Below, piece by piece: positions 8,332 through 18,069 of a DNA stretch of 64,000 bases. Each line of letters starts with the position of its first letter. Within the stretch, counting starts at the first letter, position 1. The notes under the pieces were generated by a model that was not told the origin of the DNA, made no database searches, and saw only the letters and a program-made list of their open reading frames with translations. Origin of the DNA: Dyadobacter linearis. Its GTDB lineage: Bacteria; Bacteroidota; Bacteroidia; Cytophagales; Spirosomataceae. The position numbers and the translations under genes are program-made. The DNA is taken from the NCBI RefSeq assembly GCF_907165045.1, contig NZ_CAJRAU010000011.1:62001-126000 (forward strand), given 5' to 3'.

Positions 8332-11300
8332 TACGACTAATAAAACTGGCCCTTCAAAACCCGATCGCAATCATCGTTGCTTTTATCGGCATCGTGTTTT
8401 TTTCCTGGCTGACGGTCCGGTCGATGAAAATTGATATTTTCCCCAAAATGGGTGTTCCGACTATTTACGTAGCCCAGCCTTATGGCGGACTGTCGCCAGA
8501 GCAGGTAGAAGGGTTTGTGACCTCCTATTACGAATACCATTTCCTGTATGTGACCGGGGTGAAGTTTGTGGAATCCAAATCAGTCCAGGGAGCCTCGCTG
8601 ATCAAAATCCAGTTCAACGAAGGCACGGACATGAGTCAGGCGATGGGGGAAGTGGTTGGTTACGTCAACCGTTCGAGGGCTTTCATGCCACCGGGCACAG
8701 TCCCTCCCTTTATTACCCGCTTCGATGCGGGAAGCGTTCCGGTTGGCCAACTGGTGTTCCGCTCAGAAACCCGTTCGCTGGGCGAAATCCAGGATCTGGC
8801 CTTATTCAAAGTACGGCCCATGTTTTCCACGCTGCCGGGCGTTTCTGCGCCACCACCGTTTGGGGGCAACCAGAAAACAGTTATTATCAAGATCAATCCT
8901 GATAAATTAAGAAACTATAATTTTTCACCCGACGAGATCGTCCAGGCCCTGGCAAAGGCCAATAGTATTACCCCGGCAGGAAACATCCGGGTAGGCGACG
9001 AAACGCTGATCACCTCCCAAAATGCGGTGGTTGAAAACATTAAGGAACTGGAAAGCGTGCCCCTAAAAATTGGCAACGGCCCCTCGGTTTACATCCGCGA
9101 TATTGCCAATGTGGAGCTGGGCGCGGATGTGACGACCGGATACGCGTTGATCAATGGCAAGCGTTCGGTCTATATCCCCGTTACCAAACGGGCTGATGCG
9201 TCCACCTGGGATGTGGTGCAAAGGGTGAAAGCCGCACTGCCGGATATGCGCGCCGCAGTTCCGGATGATATCCAGGTCAGTTATGAGTTTGACCAGTCGG
9301 GTTATGTAATCAATTCGATCAGAACACTTATCACGGAAGGTATTTTAGGCGCACTGCTCACTGGGCTGATGGTACTGCTGTTTCTGGGCGATGCCAGAGG
9401 TGCTTTTATTGTGGTAATCACCATCCCGCTTTCGCTGCTGTCGGCCTTGATTTGTCTGAACCTGTTTGGGCAAACGATCAATACCATGACCCTTGGAGGA
9501 CTGGCACTGGCCATCGGTATCCTGGTCGATGAAACGACAGTAACCATTGAAAACATTCACCATCACCAGGAGCTGGGCAAACCCAAAAGACATGCTATCC
9601 TGGATGCCTGCCGTGAAATTGCATTGCCCAAGCTATTGATCCTGCTGTGTATCCTGGCGGTTTTTGTCCCGGCGTTTTTTATGACGGGCGTACCAGGCTC
9701 CATGTTTCTTCCTTTGTCGCTGGCCGTGGGGCTTGCCATGATCGCATCCTTTCTCTTATCGCAGACATTGGTCCCGGTTTTTGCCAACTGGATGATGAAA
9801 GAACGCGAAAGCGCCAAAGATGACCAGCCAAACCGCTTTGAAAGGTTCAAAAGATCATACTCATCCAGGATTGGCGGCTGGATCGCTTACAAGGCTTTCG
9901 TTGCACCTGCATTTGTTATTGTTTCCATCCTGCTGGTAGCATTCTGTTTTTTTACAATCGGAACAGAGGTTTTCCCAAAATCAGATATGGGGCAGGCCCA
10001 GGTTAGGCTAAGGCTGCCAACCGGAACCCGACTGGAAAGAACTGAGGAAGCCACTCAGAAGCTGCTTTCTCTGGCCAACAAAATTACCGACAACCAGGTG
10101 GAGATCAGCTCGGCCTTTGTAGGCACGCAGCCTTCAAGTTACCCTGTAAACCTGATCCATTTATGGACGAGTGGTCCGCATGAGGCGGTAATCAAGATCA
10201 ATCTGAAAGAGGGATCGGGAATGGGTATTGAAGCTTTCAAGGAAGAACTTAGAAAGTCAGTTTCCGAAAATATAAAAGGCGCATCCATCTCCTTTGAACC
10301 TGGCAACCTGGCTGAGCAGGTCATTAACCTGGGCTCAAATAATCCGGTTGAAATTGCTGTACAGGGTAAAAATCTGGCACAGTCGGGTAAGATTGCCACT
10401 GATCTGGAAGCGAGATTGAAGAACGTCAATTTTTTCAGGGATGTGCAGATCGCCACGCCCCTGAATTATCCCGGCATGAGAATCAATATCGACAGGGTAA
10501 AAGCTGGTCAGCTTGGATTGACCGTTGACCAGATCAGTAAGTCAACCGTTGCCGCGACATCTTCAAGCCGTTTTACACAACCCAATTACTGGCTGGACAA
10601 AACCTCAGGGACTGCATATCAGGTTCAGGTGGAATATCCGCAGTATACGATGAACAGCCGGGATAAACTGGAAATGGTGCCGGTTTCAGGGAGCATTGAT
10701 GCACCAGTGTATCTGCGTGATGTGGCTACGATCCAGAAAACCACTTCCCCGGGAGAATATGACCGCATCAACCAGCAGCGGTTCATTACTATCACAGCCA
10801 ATATTTTCAACCAGGACCTGGGAACTTCAATCAAAGAGGTTAATAGTGCAATTGCATCGCTTGGCGAGCTACCGGCGGGCGTTAAAATCATGTTAAGAGG
10901 ACAGGCCGACCTTTTAAGTCAGACGATGAGCGAGCTGCAATCCGGGCTATTAATAGCCATTGTAGTCATTTTCCTGATGCTGACCGTCAATTTTCAATCC
11001 TTCAAAATATCGCTCACCATTCTGTCCATCGTGCCGGCCGTTGTAGCGGGCAGCGCCCTTTTGCTGCTGATAACCGGGCAGACATTGAATATACAGTCCT
11101 ATATGGGCACCATCATGGCCGTGGGTGTAGCAGTGGCCAATGCCATTTTGTATATCACCAATGCAGAGTTTAACAGGAAGGCTGATTTTGGTTCAAACTT
11201 TTCTGTATTGGCTGCCGGTAACCGGCTCCGGCCCATCCTGATGACAAGCCTGGCCATGATTGCGGGCATGATACCGATGTCACTCGGGCTTGGAGAGGGA

Positions 11301-11465
11301 GGCGAGCAGAGTGCGCCACTTGGCATAGCGGTGATCGGAGGGTTAATTTTCTCGACAATAAGCACCCTGCTTTTCTTGCCAATGATGTATGCCCTGATCA
11401 ATGGAAACGACCCTTACAAAAACCCGTCTCTGGATCCTGAGCATGATGTTGAATCATCAAATTGA
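8328..11465 (+). CDS. RND efflux permease (AcrB/MMPL type)
   Basis: 1045 residues, full length for the family, with twelve predicted membrane spans. TM1 starts at ALQNPIAIIVAFIGIVFF and the porter region opens with IDIFPKMGVPTIYVAQPY. The TM4 proton-relay region reads GGLALAIGILVDETTVTIEN: the usual Asp-Asp pair of drug pumps is Asp-Glu here. The TM10-12 region (MGTIMAVGVAVANAILYITN; LRPILMTSLAMIAGMIPMSL) is normal. It is translationally coupled to the TolC gene and followed by its adaptor after 43 bases. Because the adaptor comes last, gene order differs from the commonest adaptor-pump-TolC arrangement. Substrate unknown. Confidence 0.92.
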   Translation: MIRLIKLALQNPIAIIVAFIGIVFFSWLTVRSMKIDIFPKMGVPTIYVAQPYGGLSPEQVEGFVTSYYEYHFLYVTGVKFVESKSVQGASLIKIQFNEGTDMSQAMGEVVGYVNRSRAFMPPGTVPPFITRFDAGSVPVGQLVFRSETRSLGEIQDLALFKVRPMFSTLPGVSAPPPFGGNQKTVIIKINPDKLRNYNFSPDEIVQALAKANSITPAGNIRVGDETLITSQNAVVENIKELESVPLKIGNGPSVYIRDIANVELGADVTTGYALINGKRSVYIPVTKRADASTWDVVQRVKAALPDMRAAVPDDIQVSYEFDQSGYVINSIRTLITEGILGALLTGLMVLLFLGDARGAFIVVITIPLSLLSALICLNLFGQTINTMTLGGLALAIGILVDETTVTIENIHHHQELGKPKRHAILDACREIALPKLLILLCILAVFVPAFFMTGVPGSMFLPLSLAVGLAMIASFLLSQTLVPVFANWMMKERESAKDDQPNRFERFKRSYSSRIGGWIAYKAFVAPAFVIVSILLVAFCFFTIGTEVFPKSDMGQAQVRLRLPTGTRLERTEEATQKLLSLANKITDNQVEISSAFVGTQPSSYPVNLIHLWTSGPHEAVIKINLKEGSGMGIEAFKEELRKSVSENIKGASISFEPGNLAEQVINLGSNNPVEIAVQGKNLAQSGKIATDLEARLKNVNFFRDVQIATPLNYPGMRINIDRVKAGQLGLTVDQISKSTVAATSSSRFTQPNYWLDKTSGTAYQVQVEYPQYTMNSRDKLEMVPVSGSIDAPVYLRDVATIQKTTSPGEYDRINQQRFITITANIFNQDLGTSIKEVNSAIASLGELPAGVKIMLRGQADLLSQTMSELQSGLLIAIVVIFLMLTVNFQSFKISLTILSIVPAVVAGSALLLLITGQTLNIQSYMGTIMAVGVAVANAILYITNAEFNRKADFGSNFSVLAAGNRLRPILMTSLAMIAGMIPMSLGLGEGGEQSAPLGIAVIGGLIFSTISTLLFLPMMYALINGNDPYKNPSLDPEHDVESSN

Positions 11466-11508
11466 CGGCTATAATTACAAAAAACACAACAGCAAACGCT
11501 GCATACAT

Positions 11509-12597
11509 ATGAGAACGATCCCGATAATAATGATTTTCACTCTTGGTGTGTTGCTGCTTCCGGCCTGCAAAAAAGAGGCTGAGAAAGAGCAGGAAGAAAA
11601 ACCAAAACAAGATTCCACGGCTGTTTTTATCCTTAAAAAGGAAAGTTTTGACAAACAGGTTTCCTTTCCTGGTGAGTTGCTGCCGCTTGAAAGAGCAGAA
11701 GTGACGGCCAAGATTGCCGGGTATGTCAGAAGCATTAAGGTGGACATTGGCGACCGTGTCCAGAAGGGCCAGGTCCTGGTGACCATTGATGCGCCGGAAA
11801 TGATTACCAACTATGCCCAGGTCAATGCGGACCTGCAATCGGCCAAATCAAAATTCCAGGGAAGCCAGGATGCCTACAAAAGGATTGTCCAGGCTGCCCG
11901 TGTGGAAGGAACGGTTTCTCAGGGTGAAATCGAGCGGTTTAAAACACAGATGCTCGCAGACAGTGCCGCTTATGTATCCGTAAAGTCGAAGTTGAACGCC
12001 GCAGGGCAGTTAAACGATTACCTGACGATACGCGCGCCCTATTCGGGCATTGTTATCCAGCGTAATGTTGATCCGGGAACGCTGGTCGGGTCCGGAAACG
12101 CCAAACCGATGCTGGTCATCGAAAATAACAGCACACTTCGGTTAAGGCTGCCCATACCAGAGGCTTACACTGCGGCAAATCCTGAAAACGCGCTAGTGAG
12201 CTTTTCAGTTGATGCATACCCAGGCAGGCTGTTTGAGGCAAAATTGTCGCGGAAATCAGGCGCGTTGGATCTGGCCAACCGCACCGAGACCTGGGAGTTT
12301 TTGTATCCCAACAAGTCAAATCAGCTCAAATCGGGTATGTTTGCCAATGCCAATATCAAGTTTACCAGGCCTGCACCGACGTTTTTTGTCCCGGCATCCG
12401 CAGTGGTCACCAATCTGGAAAGACGCTTTGTAATCAGGGTGAAAGATGGGAAGACCCAGTGGGTTGATGTTCGCAATGGGATTAGTGTTAACGACCGTAC
12501 TGAAATATTTGGAGACATTATGGAAGGCGATACCCTGATCTCACGGGGAACTGACGAGATTAAAGAAGGTGCGGTTTTGACTATGAAAATCAAGTAG
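11509..12597 (+). CDS. RND efflux periplasmic adaptor lipoprotein
   Basis: 362 residues from the ATG at 11509 (MRTIPIIMIFTLGVLLLPAC), which gives a lipobox and Cys20; the frame is open upstream into the end of the pump gene but without signal character. Domains in order: charged linker, barrel-sandwich half (RAEVTAKIAGYVRSIKVDIG), short coiled-coil, returning half (YLTIRAPYSGIVIQRNVDPG), beta-barrel and membrane-proximal domains ending DEIKEGAVLTMKIK. No His-rich tracts, unlike the metal adaptor at 1659-3173, so a drug or lipid substrate is more likely than a metal. Last gene of the AraC-linked block. Confidence 0.9.
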   Translation: MRTIPIIMIFTLGVLLLPACKKEAEKEQEEKPKQDSTAVFILKKESFDKQVSFPGELLPLERAEVTAKIAGYVRSIKVDIGDRVQKGQVLVTIDAPEMITNYAQVNADLQSAKSKFQGSQDAYKRIVQAARVEGTVSQGEIERFKTQMLADSAAYVSVKSKLNAAGQLNDYLTIRAPYSGIVIQRNVDPGTLVGSGNAKPMLVIENNSTLRLRLPIPEAYTAANPENALVSFSVDAYPGRLFEAKLSRKSGALDLANRTETWEFLYPNKSNQLKSGMFANANIKFTRPAPTFFVPASAVVTNLERRFVIRVKDGKTQWVDVRNGISVNDRTEIFGDIMEGDTLISRGTDEIKEGAVLTMKIK

Positions 12598-12952
12598 TGT
12601 AGCATTACATTTTGGTTTTTGACAGATACTTTCACCAGCAAGGTTCCAATCTTAGGTTTTTGGAAATGCAGCGCTGCTCTGTGCTGGTGGTTACTAACAT
12701 TCTGGAGACGCGACTGGCTTGGACCCTAAGTGTGAGATTGAGGCTATTTGAAAGCTACACGGTCAATATTTTCAAGGACGGGTCATGTAAGGTTTCGCAC
12801 AGTACAATTTAACGTGGCGATGAAGCACTAATCTGTAATATTTTGGCATCTTCTTTGCTAAAATCGCATGAATTACGACGTACGTTAGTTTTCGATTTAA
12901 CCACCGATTAATTTGGCAGGTATCCGATATCGACAATATCTATAACGTAGCC
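12598..12952. other. Gene-free stretch between convergent operons
   Basis: About 355 bases between the end of the rightward efflux block and the end of the leftward arsenic operon. A 66-codon plus-strand frame at 12612-12812 has no recognisable features and is not called. I see no strong terminator hairpin here. Confidence 0.5.
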
Positions 12953-14086
12953 TTAGACACGGAGTGACGTTGCCTTTCGGTAATACAGCCAGGTAAGAAA
13001 TATCAGAACAAAAGTGAGAGCTGTAAAGATTAGGCTCAAATGATTATTTGCCAGCAGAAAGCCGCCCGCTAACGCACCAAACGCGGAACCAGCATCCCGA
13101 AAAGTTGCATTGTTTGATACTGCATGTGTTACATCAGCCACCCCCGCAGACGCTGCGCCAGCTGCCAGAGAAGCATTAACATTATAAAAGGTAAACACAA
13201 GGATCAATCCTGACATTACCCAGCCATTTGCTGCCAATATCAAACCCAGACAGATTAGAAGAATAGAACCTGAGTAGATGTTAGCAAGCCCGTACCGGTC
13301 AGCTGACCAACCTGCAAAAGGCGAAATTAAAAGGGAACATATCCTCCGGAAGCTAAGAAACCCGGCAGCGGCGGCAGTAATTTCAACCGGTGACCAATTA
13401 GGCTGCTCATCCATCAGCAGGGCCCCGATTAAAACCACGAGCATACCTTCCACTGCAAAAGCCCCTAAAAACGCTAACCGGTTAAAGACTGATGGAAATG
13501 CTATTTTGAAGCTAAATTGACGAGCTGGCGACCGGTCCCTTTCTTTAAGTTTGAGGGCAAAGTATATTCCCGGTGTCGAAAGCAGTGCAATCACCAAAAA
13601 AATTGAACTAGGACTCATTACATCGAAAAGCATTGGGCCGATTAATAGTGCCAGTAGCGGCCCAGATTCTACAATACTTTGGCTAACCCCTAAGGCCAAG
13701 CCTTTCTTTGGATAATCCATTGCATAGGTAATTGCCCCAACTCGAAGTATAGAATAGGATATGCCCCATAAGATCCTGAGCAGTATCAAAGTTACAATGC
13801 CAAAACGAGCACCATAGCCAGCTGTGGCTAATACGGAAATCGTTGCTGCAACGATAACCGGTATACGAAAACCCACAAGACTGAAAACGCGCAAAATAAG
13901 TGGGTTAAGCAGAATCCGTGTAAAGCGGTTGATTGATAGGATAATGCCTATCCAAATGATTGGAACGTGGATGCTGGGAGCATTTATTGGCAGAAACGAA
14001 TATAGGAATGCATCACCCATTAAAGCGAATGTCAAACTGAAAGACGCATACATGGGCAATTCCATTTCGGCAATATGCTTTCTCAT
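12953..14086 (-). CDS. MFS transporter, last gene of the arsenic operon
   Basis: 377 residues from the ATG at 14086 (MRKHIAEMELPMYASFS); a TTG nine bases upstream is in frame but less likely. About twelve hydrophobic segments are visible, with a repeated GD-type motif in the middle loop (FAGWSADRYGLANIYSGS) matching the MFS motif A region. It follows the TonB-C-like gene by 14 bases and closes a run of leftward genes starting at arsR or DUF6428. Its place suggests export of an arsenic-related or phosphorylated product made by the operon, but the family is broad and it might be a general drug exporter. It is not obviously ArsJ, and no GAPDH gene is adjacent. Confidence 0.85.
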   Translation of the reverse strand: MRKHIAEMELPMYASFSLTFALMGDAFLYSFLPINAPSIHVPIIWIGIILSINRFTRILLNPLILRVFSLVGFRIPVIVAATISVLATAGYGARFGIVTLILLRILWGISYSILRVGAITYAMDYPKKGLALGVSQSIVESGPLLALLIGPMLFDVMSPSSIFLVIALLSTPGIYFALKLKERDRSPARQFSFKIAFPSVFNRLAFLGAFAVEGMLVVLIGALLMDEQPNWSPVEITAAAAGFLSFRRICSLLISPFAGWSADRYGLANIYSGSILLICLGLILAANGWVMSGLILVFTFYNVNASLAAGAASAGVADVTHAVSNNATFRDAGSAFGALAGGFLLANNHLSLIFTALTFVLIFLTWLYYRKATSLRV

Positions 14087-14100
14087 CCTTCCCAATCGGT

Positions 14101-14430
14101 TTATTTAGCCCTTACAAACCTTAATTTAACTGTATAGCTTGCGGCTGGATGATGATCAGGCAAAAATACCCTTTTGCCGGTCAGCTGGCGGATTAGATCG
14201 TTATTGAGCTCATCATCTCTGGTGAATACCTTCACTTTTCCTATGGCGCTACCTTCGTCGATAGAAAATTGTATCACAACTATTCCACCATTTGCCCCAA
14301 GAACAGCAGGATAATCAATAAGGGAAGATAATTGATTGCCTATTTCATGCGGCTTGTCCCAAACCGAAAAAGGAGAGCAAGTCGCCACAGTGGTAAAGAT
14401 GACCGAAAACAAAAACATCAAACCTTTCAT
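14101..14430 (-). CDS. Small exported protein resembling a TonB C-terminal domain
   Basis: 109 residues: signal peptide MKGLMFLFSVIFTTVATCS, then a short domain with GGIVVIQFSIDEGSAIGKVK followed by an LIRQLTGKRVFLPD helix-strand end. This order resembles the TonB_C fold of energy transducers, but there is no N-terminal membrane anchor plus Pro-rich spacer, so it would act alone in the periplasm. It is 11 bases from the upstream metallophosphoesterase and 14 from the MFS gene, so it belongs to the arsenic operon. Role unknown; the domain assignment is by eye. Confidence 0.6.
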   Translation of the reverse strand: MKGLMFLFSVIFTTVATCSPFSVWDKPHEIGNQLSSLIDYPAVLGANGGIVVIQFSIDEGSAIGKVKVFTRDDELNNDLIRQLTGKRVFLPDHHPAASYTVKLRFVRAK

Positions 14431-14441
14431 TTCGATAAAGG

Positions 14442-15191
14442 TTAATACGCTTTCCTTAGATTATCTGCAAATGCATCAGGAAGCAAGCTAAGCTCTACGG
14501 CCTTCGCGGCTTTTTCGACATCGTATTCAACCCTTAAAAATTCAACCTGAACAGCATCCTGGATTTTGATACCGGCTGTCTGATCAATCGTGATAAGTAC
14601 ATAACAAGCACGCGCGTCACCATCCTTGGGTTTACCAACGGAACCTGTATTAACCAGGTGATGAACACGGTCACTGCCATTTTCATCCGAGTGAATAATA
14701 CGGTGATAAGGCTTGTGCGAGTGCCCAAAGCAAAGGATATCGGCTTTAAATTCCTTGCATAGTTCCAGCATGTACTGCTCTGGCAGCTCCTGCAATAGAT
14801 ATTCGTTAATGCTTCGCGGGCTACCATGCACAAGTAGCATGTGAAGCTGCTGATCATTGAGTTGAAACTCTAACCTGAGGTGCCTGGGCAGTGTTAGCAG
14901 GTAGTCCCTTTCCTTGTTTCCGACCAGCTTATAGGCATATTCGCTGTTTTCCGCTTTGCTGCAATCGCCTTCGGAAGGGAGTATTTTTGAAACTTTCAGG
15001 TCGTGGTTTCCTGCAATGGTCGCAATACCATGTTTTCGGATCAGACCGATTACTTGATTGGGCCACACATTGTAAGCAACCAGATCGCCCAGGCAGTAAA
15101 CCGCATCAGGCTTTTGTATTTCGAGATCTTCCAACACTGCCTCGAAAGCAGGAAGGTTAGCATGGATATCAGATAGTAGTGCTATTTTCAT
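14442..15191 (-). CDS. Calcineurin-like metallophosphoesterase, paralogue 2
   Basis: 249 residues of the MJ0936/YfcE-type (Metallophos_2) family, which hydrolyses phosphodiesters or phosphomonoesters with two metal ions. All motifs are present: SDIHAN (7-12), YCLGDLVAYN (about 32-41), AGNHD (about 61-65), LLVHGSPR and the terminal CFGHSHKPYHR. Its start overlaps the stop of the upstream paralogue by four bases (15188-15191), so the two are coupled. The two proteins align end to end, including the shared tail with VEKAAKAVE, which indicates a local duplication. Metallophosphoesterases are not classical ars products; position implies a role with arsenic or phosphate analogues. Confidence 0.88.
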   Translation of the reverse strand: MKIALLSDIHANLPAFEAVLEDLEIQKPDAVYCLGDLVAYNVWPNQVIGLIRKHGIATIAGNHDLKVSKILPSEGDCSKAENSEYAYKLVGNKERDYLLTLPRHLRLEFQLNDQQLHMLLVHGSPRSINEYLLQELPEQYMLELCKEFKADILCFGHSHKPYHRIIHSDENGSDRVHHLVNTGSVGKPKDGDARACYVLITIDQTAGIKIQDAVQVEFLRVEYDVEKAAKAVELSLLPDAFADNLRKAY

Positions 15192-15964
15192 TTTGCTAAA
15201 CGTAGTGATTCAGCATATGCACCTGGAAGGATACTCTCTTCTACGGCTTTGGCTGCTTTTTCGACATCATAGTCAAAGCGTATAAACTCTACCGTAATGC
15301 TTTCCTTGCTTGATGTTGAAGCATCCGCATTAATATCAAGGATCACATAACCACCTCTTGGGTCTCCATCCTTCGGTTTACCCACCGATCCAATATTGAT
15401 CGCGTGTCGGAAATGATCGGTGCCGTCGGCTTGTGCTGAATCGAGTATCCTGTGATAAGGTTTGTGAGTATGGCCGAAAAGCATTACATCTGCCCCGGCC
15501 TGCTCCATAATCCGCAGCATGCTTTTTTCATCCCGGTCTTCAAACAGATATTCATTGATCCGGCGCGGGCTGCCATGCACCAGAAGCACCGAAAGTGGTT
15601 TGTCATTCAGCTGGAAATCCAGACGAATGTGTGCAGGCAGCGTTCTTAGGTAAGACCGCTGCTCATCTTTGACAATCTCATTTGTAAAGTCAATCGATAC
15701 TTTGCCATTTTCCTTTTCTTCGTCTGTCTTATATGCGCAGCCGCAGTCGTCGCTGCTTCTTCCGATCCCAAAGTCGTAATTGCCTGCAATGGTAGGGATT
15801 CCCCGTTTTCTAATCTGGTCTATAACTTCATTGGGCCAAATGTTATAACCGACCAGATCACCCAGACAATAAATAGCGTCAGTATCTCTGGTTTCAACAT
15901 CTTTGAAAAATGCTTCCAACGCAGGAAGGTTGGCGTGAATATCAGAAAAAAGGGCAATTCTCAT
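15188..15964 (-). CDS. Calcineurin-like metallophosphoesterase, paralogue 1
   Basis: 258 residues, same family and same length class as its neighbour. Motifs: FSDIHANLPALEAF at the N-terminus, GDLVGYNIWPNEVIDQIRKR, then GNYD where the paralogue has GNHD, LLVHGSPRRINEYL and LFGHTHKPYHR. The change of the motif His to Tyr alters the usual general-acid position, though some YfcE relatives also lack that His. A short insertion after GNYD (RSSDDCGCAYKTDEE) adds two cysteines. It overlaps the arsO-like stop by four bases and the next gene by four bases. The pair may have split functions; that is inference. Confidence 0.88.
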   Translation of the reverse strand: MRIALFSDIHANLPALEAFFKDVETRDTDAIYCLGDLVGYNIWPNEVIDQIRKRGIPTIAGNYDFGIGRSSDDCGCAYKTDEEKENGKVSIDFTNEIVKDEQRSYLRTLPAHIRLDFQLNDKPLSVLLVHGSPRRINEYLFEDRDEKSMLRIMEQAGADVMLFGHTHKPYHRILDSAQADGTDHFRHAINIGSVGKPKDGDPRGGYVILDINADASTSSKESITVEFIRFDYDVEKAAKAVEESILPGAYAESLRLAK

Positions 15965-17028
15965 CGTTTCTGTATTTTTAAGTAATCAATAATTTCAGTA
16001 ACTGTCTGACGTGCAGAGCGTCCCACCCCGATCAGGGTCGCTGATGCAAAGCCGGTAAAGCTTCCATAGCCCACCAGCCAAAGACCAGCAACGTCTGCGG
16101 ATTTGGTACCCAGGCAATCCACTTTTCCTTTTTCGTTCAAAATACCAAGACCTTTTAGGTGACCGGTTGCAAATCCAAACCCGGTACACCATATGATTGC
16201 ATCAAATGGTTGCCGGGTATCATCCTGCCAAACCACGCCTTGATCGTAAATTGCTTTGAAGGTTTCACGGGTTTTAAGTACGCCGCGAGAGCGGGCTTCT
16301 TTAACTGGCGGCACCATCACAATATTACCAATGTTATACTGCGAAGCGACGAACTCCTTTCCTTCCTTCATTGCATGGTATTTGGCAGACGCCACATCAA
16401 AAAGTACCCGGCCATCTACATCATCGGACAAGAATTCAGGCGTATTTTGTGTAGCCCAAACCGTCTTTGCAACCTTTGAAACTTCTGCCAGGATCTGCGC
16501 GCCAGAGTTTCCCCCGCCAATGATCAGCACTGTTTTGTTTTTAAAGGCATCCGCATTTTTATATTGAGCAGAATGCAGCTGCTGTCCTCGAAAAAGGTCC
16601 TTGCCTGGAACAGATGGTATAAACGGATTTTGAAAAGTGCCAGTCGCTGAAATCACAGACCTGCTCTGATAGTCGCCCTGATTGCTCGTTAATGTGAAGA
16701 CATCCCCATCTTTTTTTACATCCGTTATTTTGACGCCATGCTTAACAGGAAAATCATATCGGATCTGATAATCAACTAGATAATCTAGCACCTGTTGTTT
16801 GGGCGGGAATTCATTTTCTGATTTAGGCATCATCCACCCTGGTAATGAACTGTACTCGGCCGGTGAAAATAAAGTAAGAGAATCCCAGGTATGCTGCCAT
16901 GCGCCACCACTGTGCTGCTGGTCATCCAGAATAATGTATTTCAGACCGGCACGGCGAAGAAAATATCCGCATGCCAAAGCGCTCTGGCCACCCCCGATCA
17001 CGACCAAATCATATAGTTCATCTTTCAT
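15961..17028 (-). CDS. arsO: ArsO-like flavin-dependent monooxygenase / NAD(P)-binding oxidoreductase
   Basis: 355 residues of the two-dinucleotide-binding flavoprotein family that includes the arsenic-operon protein ArsO. The FAD motif GGGQSALACGYFLRRAG is near 12-28 and the NAD(P)H motif IIGGGNSGAQ near 169-178; YGSFTGFASATLIGVGRSAR lies near the C-terminus. It is six bases downstream of the acr3 stop and overlaps the metallophosphoesterase start, so it is firmly in the operon. ArsO is a known but biochemically poorly understood partner of arsenite exporters; the symbol rests on this context plus the family match. Confidence 0.8.
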   Translation of the reverse strand: MKDELYDLVVIGGGQSALACGYFLRRAGLKYIILDDQQHSGGAWQHTWDSLTLFSPAEYSSLPGWMMPKSENEFPPKQQVLDYLVDYQIRYDFPVKHGVKITDVKKDGDVFTLTSNQGDYQSRSVISATGTFQNPFIPSVPGKDLFRGQQLHSAQYKNADAFKNKTVLIIGGGNSGAQILAEVSKVAKTVWATQNTPEFLSDDVDGRVLFDVASAKYHAMKEGKEFVASQYNIGNIVMVPPVKEARSRGVLKTRETFKAIYDQGVVWQDDTRQPFDAIIWCTGFGFATGHLKGLGILNEKGKVDCLGTKSADVAGLWLVGYGSFTGFASATLIGVGRSARQTVTEIIDYLKIQKR

Positions 17029-17034
17029 ACAGGC

Positions 17035-18069
17035 TCAGACAGAAAACTTCTTTTGTTGTTTCAGCGCAAAATTGACCATCAGGATCAATACCGGCACTTC
17101 GATCAGCGGGCCGATTACCGCAGCGAACGCAGCCCCGGAATCAATCCCGAATACGGCGATAGCGACCGCAATTCCCAGCTCAAAATTGTTACCTGCCGCA
17201 GTGAAGGCCAAAGAAGTCGATTTAGCGTAATCCGCGCCTGCTCGCTTAGACAGATAAAAAGCAGAGAAAAACATGATTGCAAAATAGATCGTCAGCGGAA
17301 GCGCAATGCGCAGTACGTCAAAGGGGATACTGACAATCAGCTGACCTTTCAAACTGAACATAACCACAATTGTGAAGAGCAAGGCAATCAAAGTGATTGG
17401 GCTGATGGCTGGAAGGAATTTGTTCTCATACCATTCTTTACTAAACAATCTGGTCAGTAGAACTCGTGAAATGATTCCGGCCAAAAATGGGATGCCCAAA
17501 TAGATAAAAACGCTTTGGGCAACCTGGCCGATCGTAATATCAACCTCAAAACCTTTCAAGCCGAAAAGCGGCGGTAAGACCGTTACGAACACATAGGCAT
17601 ACACCGAATAAAATAAGACTTGAAAAATGCTATTAAATGCTACAAGTCCGGCGGCGTACAAGCGGTCACCATTAGCCAGGTCATTCCAGACGATGACCAT
17701 GGCAATGCAGCGGGCAATGCCAATCATGATCAGGCCGGTCATGTACTCCGGCTTATCCGGTAAAAAGATCACGGCCAGGCCAAACATGAGCAGCGGGCCG
17801 ATAATCCAATTTTGAAGCAGCGATAGCCCAAGGATCTTTGTATTGTTAAATACCTTTGGCAGTTCTGCATAACGCACTTTGGCCAAAGGTGGGTACATCA
17901 TCAGCACCAGGCCAATAGCAAGTGGAACATTCGTTGACCCAGAATTAAACTGATTGATAAAGTCAGGCGTTCCGGGCAAAAAATAGCCGATTGACACACC
18001 GATCAGCATGGCCAGAAAGATCCACAGGGTTAGATAGCGGTCTAGAAAGGAAAGACGTGGGTTATTCAT
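17035..18069 (-). CDS. acr3: ACR3-type arsenite efflux permease
   Basis: 344-residue inner-membrane carrier that extrudes arsenite, driven by the membrane potential. I chose the ATG at 18069 (MNNPRLSFLDRYLTLW), which overlaps the preceding arsN2-like stop; an in-frame upstream start (to 18120) would add an unlikely tail. Ten membrane segments are visible. Key family residues are in place: the substrate Cys121 in GIARCIAMVIVWND and Glu297 in AFTAAGNNFELGIAVAIAVF. It is the central gene of the operon. Confidence 0.95.
   Translation of the reverse strand: MNNPRLSFLDRYLTLWIFLAMLIGVSIGYFLPGTPDFINQFNSGSTNVPLAIGLVLMMYPPLAKVRYAELPKVFNNTKILGLSLLQNWIIGPLLMFGLAVIFLPDKPEYMTGLIMIGIARCIAMVIVWNDLANGDRLYAAGLVAFNSIFQVLFYSVYAYVFVTVLPPLFGLKGFEVDITIGQVAQSVFIYLGIPFLAGIISRVLLTRLFSKEWYENKFLPAISPITLIALLFTIVVMFSLKGQLIVSIPFDVLRIALPLTIYFAIMFFSAFYLSKRAGADYAKSTSLAFTAAGNNFELGIAVAIAVFGIDSGAAFAAVIGPLIEVPVLILMVNFALKQQKKFSV

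Noticed and set aside
12612..12812. 66-codon plus-strand frame after the efflux adaptor
   Set aside because: No promoter, signal or known domain; it overlaps no conserved feature.
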